This document shows positions 38,455-48,883 of a stretch of 64,000 nucleotides of DNA, piece after piece. Numbering within the stretch: the stretch's first letter is position 1; each line of letters begins with the position of its first letter. The DNA is from Saccharomycopsis fibuligera x Saccharomycopsis cf. fibuligera (Eukaryota; Ascomycota; Saccharomycetes; Ascoideales; Saccharomycopsidaceae): positions 871,501 through 935,500 of the forward strand of contig CP012816.1 of NCBI GenBank assembly GCA_001936135.1. The letters run 5' to 3'. The notes beneath the pieces are model-generated. The model was not told where the DNA came from. It saw nothing but the letters and a program-made list of their open reading frames with translations, and made no database searches. A program made the position numbers and the translations under genes.

Positions 38455-40674
38455 TTATTGAAAACCTTTACTTAGTTTCTTATCACGCCCAGCTTTTCGA
38501 TTATGATTAGCAACTTTACTTTTATTTTTTTCCTTTTTGCGATGTTGTTTATTAGCGTTTAACTTATTGTTGCTGTTGTTATTTTTGTTGTTTCCACCGT
38601 CATTACCATCGTCTCTGGCAATATCATCAGCATTTGCCTCATTAGCGGCGGCTGTCCTAATTCTATTCAATTTTTTGCGCTCCATGTTATGCAAAGTTCG
38701 ATTAATGTTATGCTTACTGAATCTGTTGTTTGGATGCGTATTCACCTTTTCTTTTCCTCTGCCTTCGTCACTTTCTTCATCACTGCTCTCATCTGAGCTA
38801 TCATCGTACCGCTTTTTTCTATAGGATGTTCTAGGCAAAATTACTGAAGAGTTCAAACCTCCTTCCCCAGCACCACTAAAAAATAATTTATCCTCCAAAA
38901 GTTTAACTCTGTGTGGAGATTTTTCTAACATTCGAAACCATCCTTCAATTTGTTCATGAGACCAACCGGTTTCTTGAATAAGCCTTTTCCGTTGTGCAGA
39001 CCTTCTAGTATTAGCACTACGATCACTGCATGATGGATCTTTTTTAAATGTTTCAAAAAGCAAGAGTTCATTTTGTTCTTGTTTTTTTTGTTCTTCTAAA
39101 GTACTTAAAGACGCAGAAGCGCCTGGATCATCATCTTCAAATGCGGTATCACTAACTTTTAGTCCTCCTTTTTTGTCGTTGTTTCTCTTTGATGCGGCGC
39201 TAGTGGCATTTGCTTCTTGTTGCTCACTTTTAGAAATTTCTGAATCCAAATAAGTGTCATCTGGTTCATCTTCGTCTGATTCATAAAGTAATTTCAATGC
39301 TCTTTGTAATGTTTTGTTACGTAATGCTTGAGCTGCATCACCATAAGACCGATCATCATCTTGTTCAGCAGCATCATCTTGTAACACACCATTAAGTTTT
39401 AGTTTCTGTTTTTTGCCAAGCACCACATTATATGAACTTAAAGGCTTGTCTTTTTTAGTTGCTGATTTTTTTTCTGGTGGAGCATTAATAGGAATGCTTT
39501 CGATGATACTTGGATCTTCAAGCAACACGTTAGTGACTTCATTAGCATCATTGTTATGTTGCTGTAAAAGGTAATTGCCTTGGTATAGCGACAAATGAGG
39601 GAAAAGTTCGGTGATTTGATCAATTTTTTCTTTAATTTCAACGGAAATCTTTGGTTCTAATGGTTCTTTAGCCTTAAGCAAAAATTCCAATTTTTCAACT
39701 ATATCAGGTTTCTGCTGACCAAGAAGATCTGATTTGACTACTGCGAATAAAAGTGGATATTTTTGAACAAATGCTAGTTTTGTCTTTATAGCAAATTGTG
39801 AAAGTAGTTCATTATTAACCAAAGCTTCGAGTTTATCAGTAGTACAACTCATTATCGTGATGACCATTAAAACTTTTGCGGTTTTGGAATGGATTGCCTG
39901 ACCACCAGCATAATACCTTTCCAATATTTGGATCCATTTTGTCCCAACAAACTTGTCAACAAATTTGTTCAACTTTTTGTCATTATAGTTTTCTTTTGGC
40001 TTGTTGTTATTATTGTTATTGTTGCTATTATTGGACTGCTTTTTGGTATTGAGTTTGTTGATTACCCCGACTAACAAGGCATAATATTGAATTTCATAAT
40101 TATTAAATTGTCCATTAGCAATCATATCCTCCAAATGATTAGTCAAATTGTGAATTAGATTGACACTTGTTTTGTTTCTATTATTATCGTTATTACCTAA
40201 AATCAAATCTCTAACATCAGTAGCGTTACCCTTGACATAAACCCTAACAAAATGCCATAATATAGCTCCTGTGATATTGAAATTCATTAATCCGTGAACT
40301 TGTATTAACTTAAACACCAATGCTCTTAGTTTGGTATTATTTTCATTGATTTGAGGATTAACTGAACCAAGAGTGAGCACTTGATTTTGTTCCAATGAAG
40401 TCTCACTTAAATATTTATGTAACCAAGCTTGAAATTGATCCACTGTCGCATCAGTTAAGCGCAAATGTAAATCACCACCATCAAACGAGAGTAAATAATA
40501 AAGTAAGTCAATGTATGATTCAAGCAAATGTACCCAGATCACTGGATCCTTGTCGTATAATGAAGAACGTAGCTTGAATGGTGGGTAAAGTACAATAGGA
40601 ATTTCTTGTCGGTCTTTAGCCTCGATCTCGAGGACCTTGGTGTTGTAATTGTACCTATGAGTATTAAGGGACAT
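38455..40674 (-). CDS. CUE3: CUE-domain protein Cue3 (ASCC2-like, ribosome quality-control trigger complex)
   Basis: In S. cerevisiae Cue3/Rqt3 binds ubiquitin and works with the helicase Slh1 and Rqt4 to split collided ribosomes. The 739 aa begin with a helical ASCC2-type domain (about 25-320; IVLYPPFKLRSSLYDKDPVIW, FNITGAILWHFVRVYVKGN). The CUE domain is at about 345-392 (KIDQITELFPHLSLYQGNYL followed by NNDANEVTNVLLED). The C-terminal third is acidic, then strongly basic (RKKEKNKSKVANHNRKAGRDKK). It is longer than S. cerevisiae Cue3 (624 aa), mostly from N- and D-rich inserts. The ATG at 40674 is the only reasonable start. Confidence 0.88.
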   Translation of the reverse strand: MSLNTHRYNYNTKVLEIEAKDRQEIPIVLYPPFKLRSSLYDKDPVIWVHLLESYIDLLYYLLSFDGGDLHLRLTDATVDQFQAWLHKYLSETSLEQNQVLTLGSVNPQINENNTKLRALVFKLIQVHGLMNFNITGAILWHFVRVYVKGNATDVRDLILGNNDNNRNKTSVNLIHNLTNHLEDMIANGQFNNYEIQYYALLVGVINKLNTKKQSNNSNNNNNNNKPKENYNDKKLNKFVDKFVGTKWIQILERYYAGGQAIHSKTAKVLMVITIMSCTTDKLEALVNNELLSQFAIKTKLAFVQKYPLLFAVVKSDLLGQQKPDIVEKLEFLLKAKEPLEPKISVEIKEKIDQITELFPHLSLYQGNYLLQQHNNDANEVTNVLLEDPSIIESIPINAPPEKKSATKKDKPLSSYNVVLGKKQKLKLNGVLQDDAAEQDDDRSYGDAAQALRNKTLQRALKLLYESDEDEPDDTYLDSEISKSEQQEANATSAASKRNNDKKGGLKVSDTAFEDDDPGASASLSTLEEQKKQEQNELLLFETFKKDPSCSDRSANTRRSAQRKRLIQETGWSHEQIEGWFRMLEKSPHRVKLLEDKLFFSGAGEGGLNSSVILPRTSYRKKRYDDSSDESSDEESDEGRGKEKVNTHPNNRFSKHNINRTLHNMERKKLNRIRTAAANEANADDIARDDGNDGGNNKNNNSNNKLNANKQHRKKEKNKSKVANHNRKAGRDKKLSKGFQ

Positions 40675-41744
40675 ATTAGTTGCGCGAATTAGTTGTGCGG
40701 ATTAATCGTCAATAGCTTGTAATCATCAGACTATATTGATGGGAGGATAGATGTTATATACAAGACAACAGAGTAACAGAGCCATGACAGACGCTATTGA
40801 AGTTGCATCGGCTGCTGGTTTCCGTATTGGGCATCGCCTTTTTGATTTGATTTTTTTTAGTGATTTGAAATAACCAACACTCGTAACCAGCGCGTATTGC
40901 TACACAACATGACACTGCACAATCTATAGCATAGTACGCTTCAATCCACTTCTATTCACTTTGGGCTACAGCAGAATCTGATGAATAATCTTGAATTTGA
41001 TAGTATACAAGATTAGCGCTTGGCGTCGTTGCCTACTATACCCCGGGCATTTATTTTCAGGATTAGCTATCATTTGATATTCTTCGATGGACTGTATACG
41101 CTCTCTGGACGAGGCAATTCTTCTAAAATGTTGGATTCCCACATGTTTACACAGAAAGATAACGTAAACAGGAAGGTATCCCTTTCAAAGAGTTTTCAGG
41201 TTGGATTTCCGTAAAACATTTTCAGCATTGCACTAGTGAATTCTCACTTATGATAACATAATCACAGTAAGGACTCGACAAAGCCAATAGCTCAAAATTT
41301 GCTCTAACGGGACATAGAACAGCATTTTCATTTTCATAGTTACCAACAGTTTTTACCCTTGTCTAAACAGTTGTTATGCAGTTAAACAAGGTTTTTATAT
41401 TTCCTTCTCTGTTTTTTGACAAAATTAGCTATATTTTTCTATTGTGCTGGTAAGAAGAATATACAACTGTAGATAGTGATTGTTATATCCATTCAGCAAT
41501 AATTCATCATGCATATGCATTAGTTAATTGATTCTCCAAATTCCGATACCTTGAGAATAAACCGCTGCTGCGCTCAATAACAAGTACAAGATGATTATAC
41601 TTAGAAACTTGTGATAAATATGTGTATTTTCAAACAACAGAGTGCACTGTCTGGTTAGATAGAGCTTAATTTTGGTAAGGCTTCAATCAATATATTACTC
41701 TTGAAACTTGCTAGTTTCAAGGCCTCAAACTTCTCATTGCTCGA

Positions 41745-41745
<1 letters not shown>

Positions 41746-41780
<35 letters not shown>
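41746..41780. repeat. A35 homopolymer
   Basis: An uninterrupted run of 35 A about 1.07 kb upstream of the CUE3 start. Confidence 0.9.
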
Positions 41781-41783
<3 letters not shown>

Positions 41784-42027
41784 TACAAATGGTATTGAAA
41801 GCGGCACTGAAAGATAGGCGAGCTACACTATATAAATTTAGAGACAATTAATGTCCAGTGCTATGTTCTTGACGGTTCACTTTTACTCAAATAAAGTTAA
41901 CCAGCAATGGGAATCATAAATCGTGATTTGTCGGTGATATACCACCTCATTTGTAAGGCTAAACTAATGCTTTTAGAATGTAGAATGAATTTGTTTTTTG
42001 TTTTGTGTGAGATTTGTGATTCTGGCT

Positions 42028-42092
42028 GATGATCAGAGCGTACACTCATTGTAAGCATAATTCAAGCATCACATAACTGTACGCTCATCATC
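42028..42092. other. Long inverted repeat with 33-nt loop
   Basis: The left arm GATGATCAGAGCGTACA (42028-42044) pairs with TGTACGCTCATCATC (42078-42092), leaving two unpaired bases (CA). An RNA from either strand could form a stem of 15 pairs. It lies 368 bp beyond the SET5 stop codon. Confidence 0.75.
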
Positions 42093-42459
42093 GGGCATTA
42101 TCAGTATTCAATCATAGTAAGCTTAACTATCAAAGAAGATGAATAATAAAAGGTAAGAAAATTGTTTAGCACGTGCAGGAGAAAAAACGACGAGAGAATA
42201 TAAAATAAAATAGAATGAAAAAAGTATTAATAATATCGTAAATGTTCCATTCAAATAGAAAAAAAGAGATAATAATAAAAAATATTCGTTTTGAAGAGAA
42301 TATAAGAGATTGGAATGAAATGATTGGAATATGATTCTACGAGTTGCCACCAGTAAAATTAACTTCAATCAAATCAGATGAAAAAGGGGTACACGCGTTT
42401 AAAGAGAAGGAAAGAAAAAAAGTAACACTGCGTGGTCTGTAGAATATTTGTTAAGTCAC

Positions 42460-44109
42460 TCATTCATTAACAGCCACCACCTTCTCATCAAATCTAACAG
42501 ACTTTCTTCTTCCAGAATGCTGCTCAGCGCCAATTAATTCAAAAACATCACCATTATCACCATTTGGCGCAGTTTTTTCCAACATTGCTTTAATTGCACT
42601 ACGTGAGGTTAAAGAATGTTCTGAACTTTTTCTGCTATTTTTACGTGACGATTTTGTACTGCTCTTGTTGTTGTTGGTTAAAGCTTTGGCTTTAGTACTG
42701 TTTTCATTCTTAGACGTAGCTTTACCATTGCTCTCTTTTGTTTCGTCGTTTATATTTTCATTCTTGTCTTGATCTTTGGTGGTACTTACAGGCACAGTAT
42801 GAGCAGCAGCGCCTTCATTAGATTGCAACCTTTGAGCTTCTTTTTCCTCCTTTTTACAGCGATTACAATTACAGTTAAAACCCCAATTAACCCTCAATTC
42901 TCTTTTTCTTTGATGAACGTTATGGTTTGGATTAACATAAGAAGTAACAAGTTCTTCATTAGCCTTCAAATCTCTAGATGCAAACACTTTAATTCCATCG
43001 CATAGCCTTTTTGTTGAACTTTCCACTTGTACATCAACGTTCTTGTCGCAATTATGATTCAAATGGGATTGAATCAAATATAATGAATCAATGTTGTTAA
43101 TATTGTAAGTACCAATATATGTTAAATACGTCTCATAATCGAGCTTATGTTTATCATCATCAAAAATAGCCACGAACATCTCATGACCTTTGTGCCATAA
43201 TAATTCTTGTTGCTCTTTGACAAACAACGCCCCATCTCCTCCGTTGGAATTATCAAATGCTCCAGCACTTGAATCATGAGCTTTGTAACGAATGTCTTGT
43301 CTGATTTTCGCAAATGCATCAAACTGTTTCGCCACTTGACCAGTAGAATCAATTAGTTCATGGATTCGAATAATAGCTACTGCATATGCTGCGTTCCAAT
43401 GGTTTTCTAAGCAAAACTCCTTGTATGCTGTCCAGTTTTTGCTATTGATCTTTATATTTTCAGTATTGGCCATTTTGGAGTGCTCATTATGATTGAGCAC
43501 CATATGCAAAGTGTCTTGTCTTTTGCATTGTTTGCTACACCATAACTCATCACAGTATTTGCAATCTAAGCCTTGTAAAAAACTAGTAGAGTCAAATAAT
43601 CTACTGCTTAGCAATTTCCCACAGTATGAGCATGCTTTACCAATTTTCATCAAGTATGCGTGATCCAAGGGTGGGATAAAAATGAATGGTTTTTCTTCCC
43701 AAAGTAAAGTTCCCTTGGGAATCTGAGTGGTAGCATAAAGCCCCTTACCACGCGCTTTAGCAGATTGAAGCTTGATTTTTGCGGGAAGTTCCAAATTGGG
43801 CGTTGGTTTGGAAGTTATCTCATTAGCATAAGTGAATTTTGGCTGATTGGCCAAAAGTCCGTACTTTTTTAGTAGATTTTTGAGTCTTTTTTCGGAAAGC
43901 ACCCATTGCGGTTGGGACTCTTTGACAAGAACATGAAGTTTAGCAATTCCAAGAGATTCAGTAGCTGGGTCATGCTTCCAAATTTGGATAACTTCATTAA
44001 CCACCATGCGTTCATTGGGGGTTAGTTGAACATCGATATTAGATTCGTTAGGGTCCTTGTCATTAATAGAAAGGATTTCGATCTTGTTGGTTATATTCTG
44101 GGTGGGCAT
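42460..44109 (-). CDS. SET5: SET/MYND-type histone methyltransferase Set5
   Basis: In S. cerevisiae Set5 monomethylates histone H4 on K5, K8 and K12 and helps silence subtelomeres and retrotransposons. The 549 aa compare with 526 there. The SET domain is split: the first part starts at KIKLQSAKARGKGLYATTQI (about residue 111), then a MYND-like zinc cluster (ACSYCGK, CKYCDELWCSKQCKRQDTLH, about 160-205). The second SET part has the key LNHNCDKNVDV and ELVTSYVNPN. A post-SET motif CNCNRC follows. The last 130 residues are Lys/Ser/Asn-rich and probably disordered. A winged-helix-like N-terminal region (about 30-90) matches Set5 homologues. Confidence 0.92.
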   Translation of the reverse strand: MPTQNITNKIEILSINDKDPNESNIDVQLTPNERMVVNEVIQIWKHDPATESLGIAKLHVLVKESQPQWVLSEKRLKNLLKKYGLLANQPKFTYANEITSKPTPNLELPAKIKLQSAKARGKGLYATTQIPKGTLLWEEKPFIFIPPLDHAYLMKIGKACSYCGKLLSSRLFDSTSFLQGLDCKYCDELWCSKQCKRQDTLHMVLNHNEHSKMANTENIKINSKNWTAYKEFCLENHWNAAYAVAIIRIHELIDSTGQVAKQFDAFAKIRQDIRYKAHDSSAGAFDNSNGGDGALFVKEQQELLWHKGHEMFVAIFDDDKHKLDYETYLTYIGTYNINNIDSLYLIQSHLNHNCDKNVDVQVESSTKRLCDGIKVFASRDLKANEELVTSYVNPNHNVHQRKRELRVNWGFNCNCNRCKKEEKEAQRLQSNEGAAAHTVPVSTTKDQDKNENINDETKESNGKATSKNENSTKAKALTNNNKSSTKSSRKNSRKSSEHSLTSRSAIKAMLEKTAPNGDNGDVFELIGAEQHSGRRKSVRFDEKVVAVNE

Positions 44110-44388
44110 GCTGAATCACTGAAGAAGTTGTCGATTCGATCTAATTGAATTCTTAGAAGCCGTTGAGATCGAGTTATTGTGTACCAATAGTTTGAGGATA
44201 TTGATGAAATTTTTTTTTGGTTGTTTTTTTATGGCAATGGGTGAATTTAACAGGAGCCACCATTACGGATCTTTGCCATCGCAAAAACTAACAACGACTA
44301 ATAATAACAAGCAGCAATTGATAATTATAAGTGTAACTGATATTTACAGTAACAACAAAAAATTCAACAACGATTAATAACCATAACA

Positions 44389-45474
44389 ATGTTCATTCGC
44401 TCCCTAAGACACGCCCATAGACGATTGTACTCCACCTCTTTCAAAGGTGCCACCAATGGCACCAATGGCACTAAAAGTACCAAGTCCAGTTTTTTTGCCC
44501 TGCACTGGAAACTCTACACCGCCACGTTTGTCGCTGGTGGTTTAACTGCCAATTTCGTCCCTGTTACCAGTATATTTCAATACTACTTGAATTCCAATTT
44601 ACCAAAAGACGATGATCCGCAGGGACAACAACAGTACATTGATGCATTGGAGTCAAAACTCCAAAAATTGAAGCTAGTCAAGAAATTAAGAGCACATGGT
44701 GCTTCTGGCGAGACGGAATTCAAAGAGTATCGTGATTGGAATTATATTAGTGATGTTAAAGCGCTTTCTGAAAGACAGCAGAAAAAAGTCGTTGAGGAGA
44801 AAGTAAATGAGGCGGCAAAGGCAATTGAAGGGAAGAATCGTGAAGTTTCAGATCCACCAGCTGCTGAATTGGCTAAGGAGATTAAAAAAGAGGATGCTGC
44901 TGTTGATTCCAAAATAGGGGATGCTAATAGTGGTAACACATCACTTGCAGAGGAAACATTGACGACTCCTGGAGGATTCTCAATCAAGCCGTTGATTTTC
45001 AACAATCCAAAGACAAATGAAACCATAGCTATTGTTTACGTTGGGTCCAAACTTTGTGGGTATCCATTCATTGTCCACGGTGGAATTCTTGCAACTGTAC
45101 TTGACGAACTCTTCAAAAAAAGTGTTGGATTTAAAGTGTATCAACAAGAAAATAGCAGCAGTAGTGATAATAATGTCTGTGATACAACTCAACTTAGGGT
45201 CACCCATTTGGATTTAAGTTATAGATTTCCTACCATAGCTAATAATTTCATCGTTATTAAATCTTACCTTGATGAAAGTGATGCAGTAGGACATAACGAA
45301 GTTAGAGTAAAGGGCACTATTGAGAGTATTAATGGAAAATTGCTAGTAAAGGGAGCTGCTACTGTTAGTGTTGAAGAGAGGGAAGATAAAAATGGAAACG
45401 GCCGAGATGGCAGGAAACATTTGGATGGTGGGAAAATTAAGGATGAATTGAAAAAATTATGGCCAAAATGGTGA
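44389..45474 (+). CDS. Mitochondrial hotdog-fold thioesterase-like protein (Fmp10-like)
   Basis: 361 aa. The N-terminus (MFIRSLRHAHRRLYSTSFKG) is a typical mitochondrial presequence, and a hydrophobic segment at about 45-65 (LYTATFVAGGLTANFVPVTS) suggests an inner-membrane anchor. The middle is charged and low in complexity (about 80-200). The C-terminal hotdog domain shows FIVHGGILATVLDE, the family helix motif with the catalytic-type HGG...D pattern, then LDLSYRFPTIANNFIVIKS and VKGTIESINGKLLVKGAA. It resembles S. cerevisiae Fmp10 and related thioesterase-superfamily proteins. The substrate, presumably an acyl-CoA, is unknown. The 279-bp gap to SET5 is a divergent promoter. Confidence 0.75.
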   Translation: MFIRSLRHAHRRLYSTSFKGATNGTNGTKSTKSSFFALHWKLYTATFVAGGLTANFVPVTSIFQYYLNSNLPKDDDPQGQQQYIDALESKLQKLKLVKKLRAHGASGETEFKEYRDWNYISDVKALSERQQKKVVEEKVNEAAKAIEGKNREVSDPPAAELAKEIKKEDAAVDSKIGDANSGNTSLAEETLTTPGGFSIKPLIFNNPKTNETIAIVYVGSKLCGYPFIVHGGILATVLDELFKKSVGFKVYQQENSSSSDNNVCDTTQLRVTHLDLSYRFPTIANNFIVIKSYLDESDAVGHNEVRVKGTIESINGKLLVKGAATVSVEEREDKNGNGRDGRKHLDGGKIKDELKKLWPKW

Positions 45475-45995
45475 GTTGATTGTTTGCTACACAATTTGCT
45501 TAGAAAGGCAAATTAGCATGTTTTAGCCAAATGGTTTTCATATAAACCTAAACGATAAGTATATATTCAAGGCAAGAGAAGATAATGATTATTGATAATA
45601 GTATAAAGTTTGAAAATTTTAAAAGTAAGGAAAATCCATAGATTTTTGGCAAATATTTCATATTGTATAACTTTAGTTTTTTGAGTTACTTTGGACTAAT
45701 AATCACCAGTGATAATTATGTGGTCAGACCTAATTTCTATATTTTGATAGCTACATGATATAGTATTATAGGAAATTAATTAGATGAAATACATAAGACG
45801 AACCTCAAAGTGCCTTCCATATAATGAACAAAATTTTGAGTATTGATAACAATTTTTTAAAGTTATATACATAGCTAATGTAACTTGAATAACGTGAAAT
45901 GCTCGAATTCATTGAAATTTTGCCGTATTGTGTACATATGCAACAACAGTATCACAACAAAAACGACAAATCAATTAACTCGTTATATTAATCCA
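45475..45995. other. Convergent spacer, no gene seen
   Basis: 521 AT-rich bases between the 3' ends of the thioesterase-like gene and FAU1. Confidence 0.5.
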
Positions 45996-47077
45996 TCAGT
46001 CAAAATGATAAAAATTATCTTGAACAATCAACCCATCCAAATTACAATCATGATCATCCGTAGGCACCATATCTACCATTTGTTCCTCCAATCCTACACC
46101 AAGCAAATAAGGGTACTTTCTCAATTTCACTACACCATTCCCATCTTTACCATTCTCCTTTTTTAACTTCTCATTATAATAATCGACAAATTCACAATGT
46201 CGCAGAATAAACTCATCATAAAAACCAGCGCCATGACCCAACCGGCTAATCTTCTTTTCCTTAGAATCAACAGCAAATGCCACTGCTGGGACAATTAGCA
46301 AATCAAGGCCATTGAATTGTTGATCAAATACGTGGATGCTATGTGGAGAATCCTCAAGCGGTTCACGGAGCTTGTAGGGCCCTTGAGGTTTGAGTGAGGC
46401 AACAGTTTCGTAATCGGGGACATTGTAGAGGATGAGATGTGTCTTTTTGGAACTTTTGGAAAAATCAATTTCTGGGATCAAGTGATGGGGTAGTTGTTGA
46501 TTAGATGAGTTGGGAGAGCTGTTGGTATTATTTAGTGACTGGGTGACTACAAATGGCGGTGATTCTGTATGTTGGAATTGTTTAGCATCTTCAGCAGCCA
46601 TGTCACTGGAAGAACTAATCGAGCTCGCAGTGACACTGGTTGCTGGAGAAGGTGGAGAAGGTGAAGCAAGCAAAGTACTTTGATACTTGCATTTAGGTAA
46701 AAAAACTTTCTTCCCATCAAGAAAAGCGTGCTTGATGAGTAGACTAGTTTTGATTTCTGAATGGTCCATGCTCATGAAGAGGCCAATGTTTGTAGCATCT
46801 TGGTACACTTTGAGTTGTCTTAGAGTGTGTGCAACTTTTGTGGCTGGCGCTCGTTAGTATTGGCAATGGCTGCAATAAGACAATAAGGGTTTCCTGGTAT
46901 ACTGATTGATCAACCTGACTTGTAGTAGTAATAGCTTGTGCAGCAGTCATATGGGATATGCTGTAATCAATAGCTCTTATACTTACACTGCTCGATGAGG
47001 TCGTCATTGGGGATGGAGGAGAGCACTGCTTTGAGCTGCTTGCGGAGGGCCTGTTTGAGTGTTTTGATATTTGACAT
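45996..47077 (-). CDS. FAU1: 5-formyltetrahydrofolate cyclo-ligase, two exons
   Basis: Converts 5-formyl-THF (folinic acid) to 5,10-methenyl-THF using ATP. Exon 1 is 46987-47077 (MSNIKTLKQALRKQLKAVLS). The 143-nt intron 46844-46986 has GTAAGT, TACTAAC (46853-46859) and CAG. Exon 2 is 45996-46843. The joint restores IEQSTKVAHTLRQLKVYQDA, the expected N-terminal motif. The product has 312 aa. Other family segments are FMSMDHSEIKT, GKKVFLPKC, LREP, LDLLIVPAVAFA, LGHGAGFYDEF and YLLGVGLEEQMVD. An extra Ser/Pro/Asn-rich insert of about 75 residues follows VFLPKCKYQ and makes the protein about 100 aa longer than usual. A frame starting at 46808 would miss the N-terminal helix. Confidence 0.93.
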
Positions 47078-47083
47078 TGTGAG

Positions 47084-47090
47084 TGAGTCA
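47084..47090. promoter_or_regulatory. TGAGTCA (Gcn4/AP-1 type)
   Basis: Seven bases upstream of the FAU1 ATG, within its probable leader, so its effect on FAU1 itself is doubtful. Confidence 0.4.
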
Positions 47091-47464
47091 CTGTGATATC
47101 CATCTAGTGTCTGACCAGTGTACCGGCAATGGAATATCCTTGTTGCTATTACGATCACTGATAGCTATTACTGATATTTTGTTATATTGGTTGATTGTTA
47201 GTCATTTGCCGTTATTCGCCGAGAATGTCCGATACTATCCGTTTGATGCTTACCCTGCGCTTTGTCATCTAACCAGCAGGCCATCACCAGCTCTAAGCAA
47301 TGCTAATATTATATAATATATATTTTATCAATGCCAATAATTCACACCCATTGCCACTAACTTCCCTTCCGCTCAATCGCACCACACCATACCATCACCA
47401 AACGTACGTATACATGTCAACCTAATCTGCTTTGCTCTGCTTATCGCTCGACCATGCCCGATAA

Positions 47465-47471
47465 TGACTCA
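47465..47471. promoter_or_regulatory. TGACTCA Gcn4 site upstream of BAT
   Basis: A consensus heptamer 168 bp before the aminotransferase ATG, followed by ACTCATC. Gcn4 control of branched-chain amino-acid genes is established in yeasts; use of this copy is inferred. Confidence 0.6.
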
Positions 47472-47638
47472 CTCATCTTGTGCATTAATGCCTCCGCCTT
47501 AGTCTCCCTTCATCACTTTTTAAAAAAAAGTTTCAGTTTTCCTGCACCATCCATCTATTTCAAAAATTTTCACCCTCGGACTTTCAACACATTGATTGAC
47601 CCATCACAAAAATACCCTGTCAGTCATTATAAATAATC

Positions 47639-48883
47639 ATGGCTGTTCGTTTCATCAGTTCTTTGTCAAGATCTCTACCACGTCGATTAGCAGTTTCTTC
47701 TCGTCTTTTTGCTACCACACCCTCCAGATCCGCCCCATCATTCACCAATACTAACATCAACAACAGAATGTCTGCTCCATTAGACTCCTCAAAACTTGCT
47801 ATTGAGAAGACCACTTCTCCAAAGGCTAAATTACCAAATGAACAACTAGCCTTTGGCAAAACGTTTACTGACCATATGTTGACTATTGAATGGGATGCCG
47901 AAACTGGTTGGAATGCTCCTCAAATCAAGCCATTCCAAAACTTGTCCTTAGACCCAAGTTCGATTGTTTTCCATTATGCTTTTGAACTTTTCGAAGGTAT
48001 GAAAGCATACAGGGACGTTAACGGTAAGTTACGTCTTTTCCGTCCAGATATGAACATGATCAGAATGAACAAGAGTGCAGCAAGAATTGCTTTGCCTACT
48101 TTTGACAATGATGAGTTGATCAAATTGATTGGTAAACTTGTTGAACTTGATGGTCATTTTGTCCCTGAAGGTGAAGGTTACTCTTTGTACATTAGACCAA
48201 CTTTAATCGGTACTGATGCTGGTCTTGGTGTCAGCTATCCAACTAAAGCTTTACTTTATGTTATTTGTTCCCCAGTTGGTCCATACTATAAGACTGGTTT
48301 CAAAGCTGTTTCTTTAGAAGCTACTGATTATGCTACTAGAGCATGGCCTGGTGGTGTTGGTGACAAGAAACTTGGTGCTAACTATGCTCCATGTATCTTG
48401 CCCCAAAAAGAAGCTGCTTCTAGAGGTTACCAGCAAAACTTGTGGTTATTTGGTCCAGAACATTACATTACTGAAGTTGGTACCATGAATGTTTTCTTTG
48501 TCTTTAAGAACAAGGAAACTGGTAAAAAGGAATTAGTCACTGCTCCATTGGATGGTACTATTTTGGAAGGTGTCACAAGAGATTCTATCTTGACTTTGGC
48601 TAGAACCAGATTGGACTCCAATGAATGGGAAGTCAATGAAAGATACTACTCTATTGATGAAGTTCAAGAAAGAGCTGCCAAGGGTGAATTGGTTGAAGCT
48701 TTCGGATCAGGTACTGCTGCCGTTGTATCACCAATCAAGACTATTGGCTGGAAGGGCAATGATATCAAGGTTCCACTTTTGGAAGGTAAAGAATTTGGTG
48801 CTTTGACCAAGCAAGTGCAAGAATGGATTAATGCCTTGCAATACGGCAAAGAAGAGTTTAAGAACTGGTCATTGGTCTTGTAA
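47639..48883 (+). CDS. BAT1: Mitochondrial branched-chain amino-acid aminotransferase
   Basis: PLP enzyme of fold IV that interconverts Leu, Ile and Val with their 2-oxo acids; the last step of their synthesis in the mitochondrial matrix. The 414 aa begin with a strong presequence (MAVRFISSLSRSLPRRLAVS). The catalytic domain begins near TFTDHMLTIEWDAETGW, with FHYAFELFEGMKAYR, YSLYIRPTLIGTD and the PLP lysine K244 in GGVGDKKLGANYAPC. ITEVGTMNVFFV and LDGTILEGVTRDSIL complete the class IV signatures. The presequence argues for the mitochondrial (Bat1) rather than the cytosolic (Bat2) isozyme. In-frame ATGs such as MSAPLDSS at 47768 could yield a shorter cytosolic form. Codon bias is high. Confidence 0.95.
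   Translation: MAVRFISSLSRSLPRRLAVSSRLFATTPSRSAPSFTNTNINNRMSAPLDSSKLAIEKTTSPKAKLPNEQLAFGKTFTDHMLTIEWDAETGWNAPQIKPFQNLSLDPSSIVFHYAFELFEGMKAYRDVNGKLRLFRPDMNMIRMNKSAARIALPTFDNDELIKLIGKLVELDGHFVPEGEGYSLYIRPTLIGTDAGLGVSYPTKALLYVICSPVGPYYKTGFKAVSLEATDYATRAWPGGVGDKKLGANYAPCILPQKEAASRGYQQNLWLFGPEHYITEVGTMNVFFVFKNKETGKKELVTAPLDGTILEGVTRDSILTLARTRLDSNEWEVNERYYSIDEVQERAAKGELVEAFGSGTAAVVSPIKTIGWKGNDIKVPLLEGKEFGALTKQVQEWINALQYGKEEFKNWSLVL

Larger units (their letters stand above)
40675..42459. other. 1.8-kb spacer: CUE3 upstream region and SET5 3' flank
   Basis: No supported gene. An ORF at 41020-41214 is random-looking. The stretch holds an A35 run and a long inverted repeat (42028-42092), described separately. 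Confidence 0.5.
47078..47638. promoter_or_regulatory. FAU1-BAT divergent promoter
   Basis: 561 bp with two Gcn4-type heptamers, an ACACCCAT motif near 47345 and TATA-rich sequence near 47308-47330. No Leu3 CCGG-N4-CCGG palindrome was found. Confidence 0.65.

Noticed and set aside
46967-47158. Separate small ORF with MSNIKTLKQ on the minus strand
   Set aside because: It is exon 1 of FAU1 reading on into the intron.
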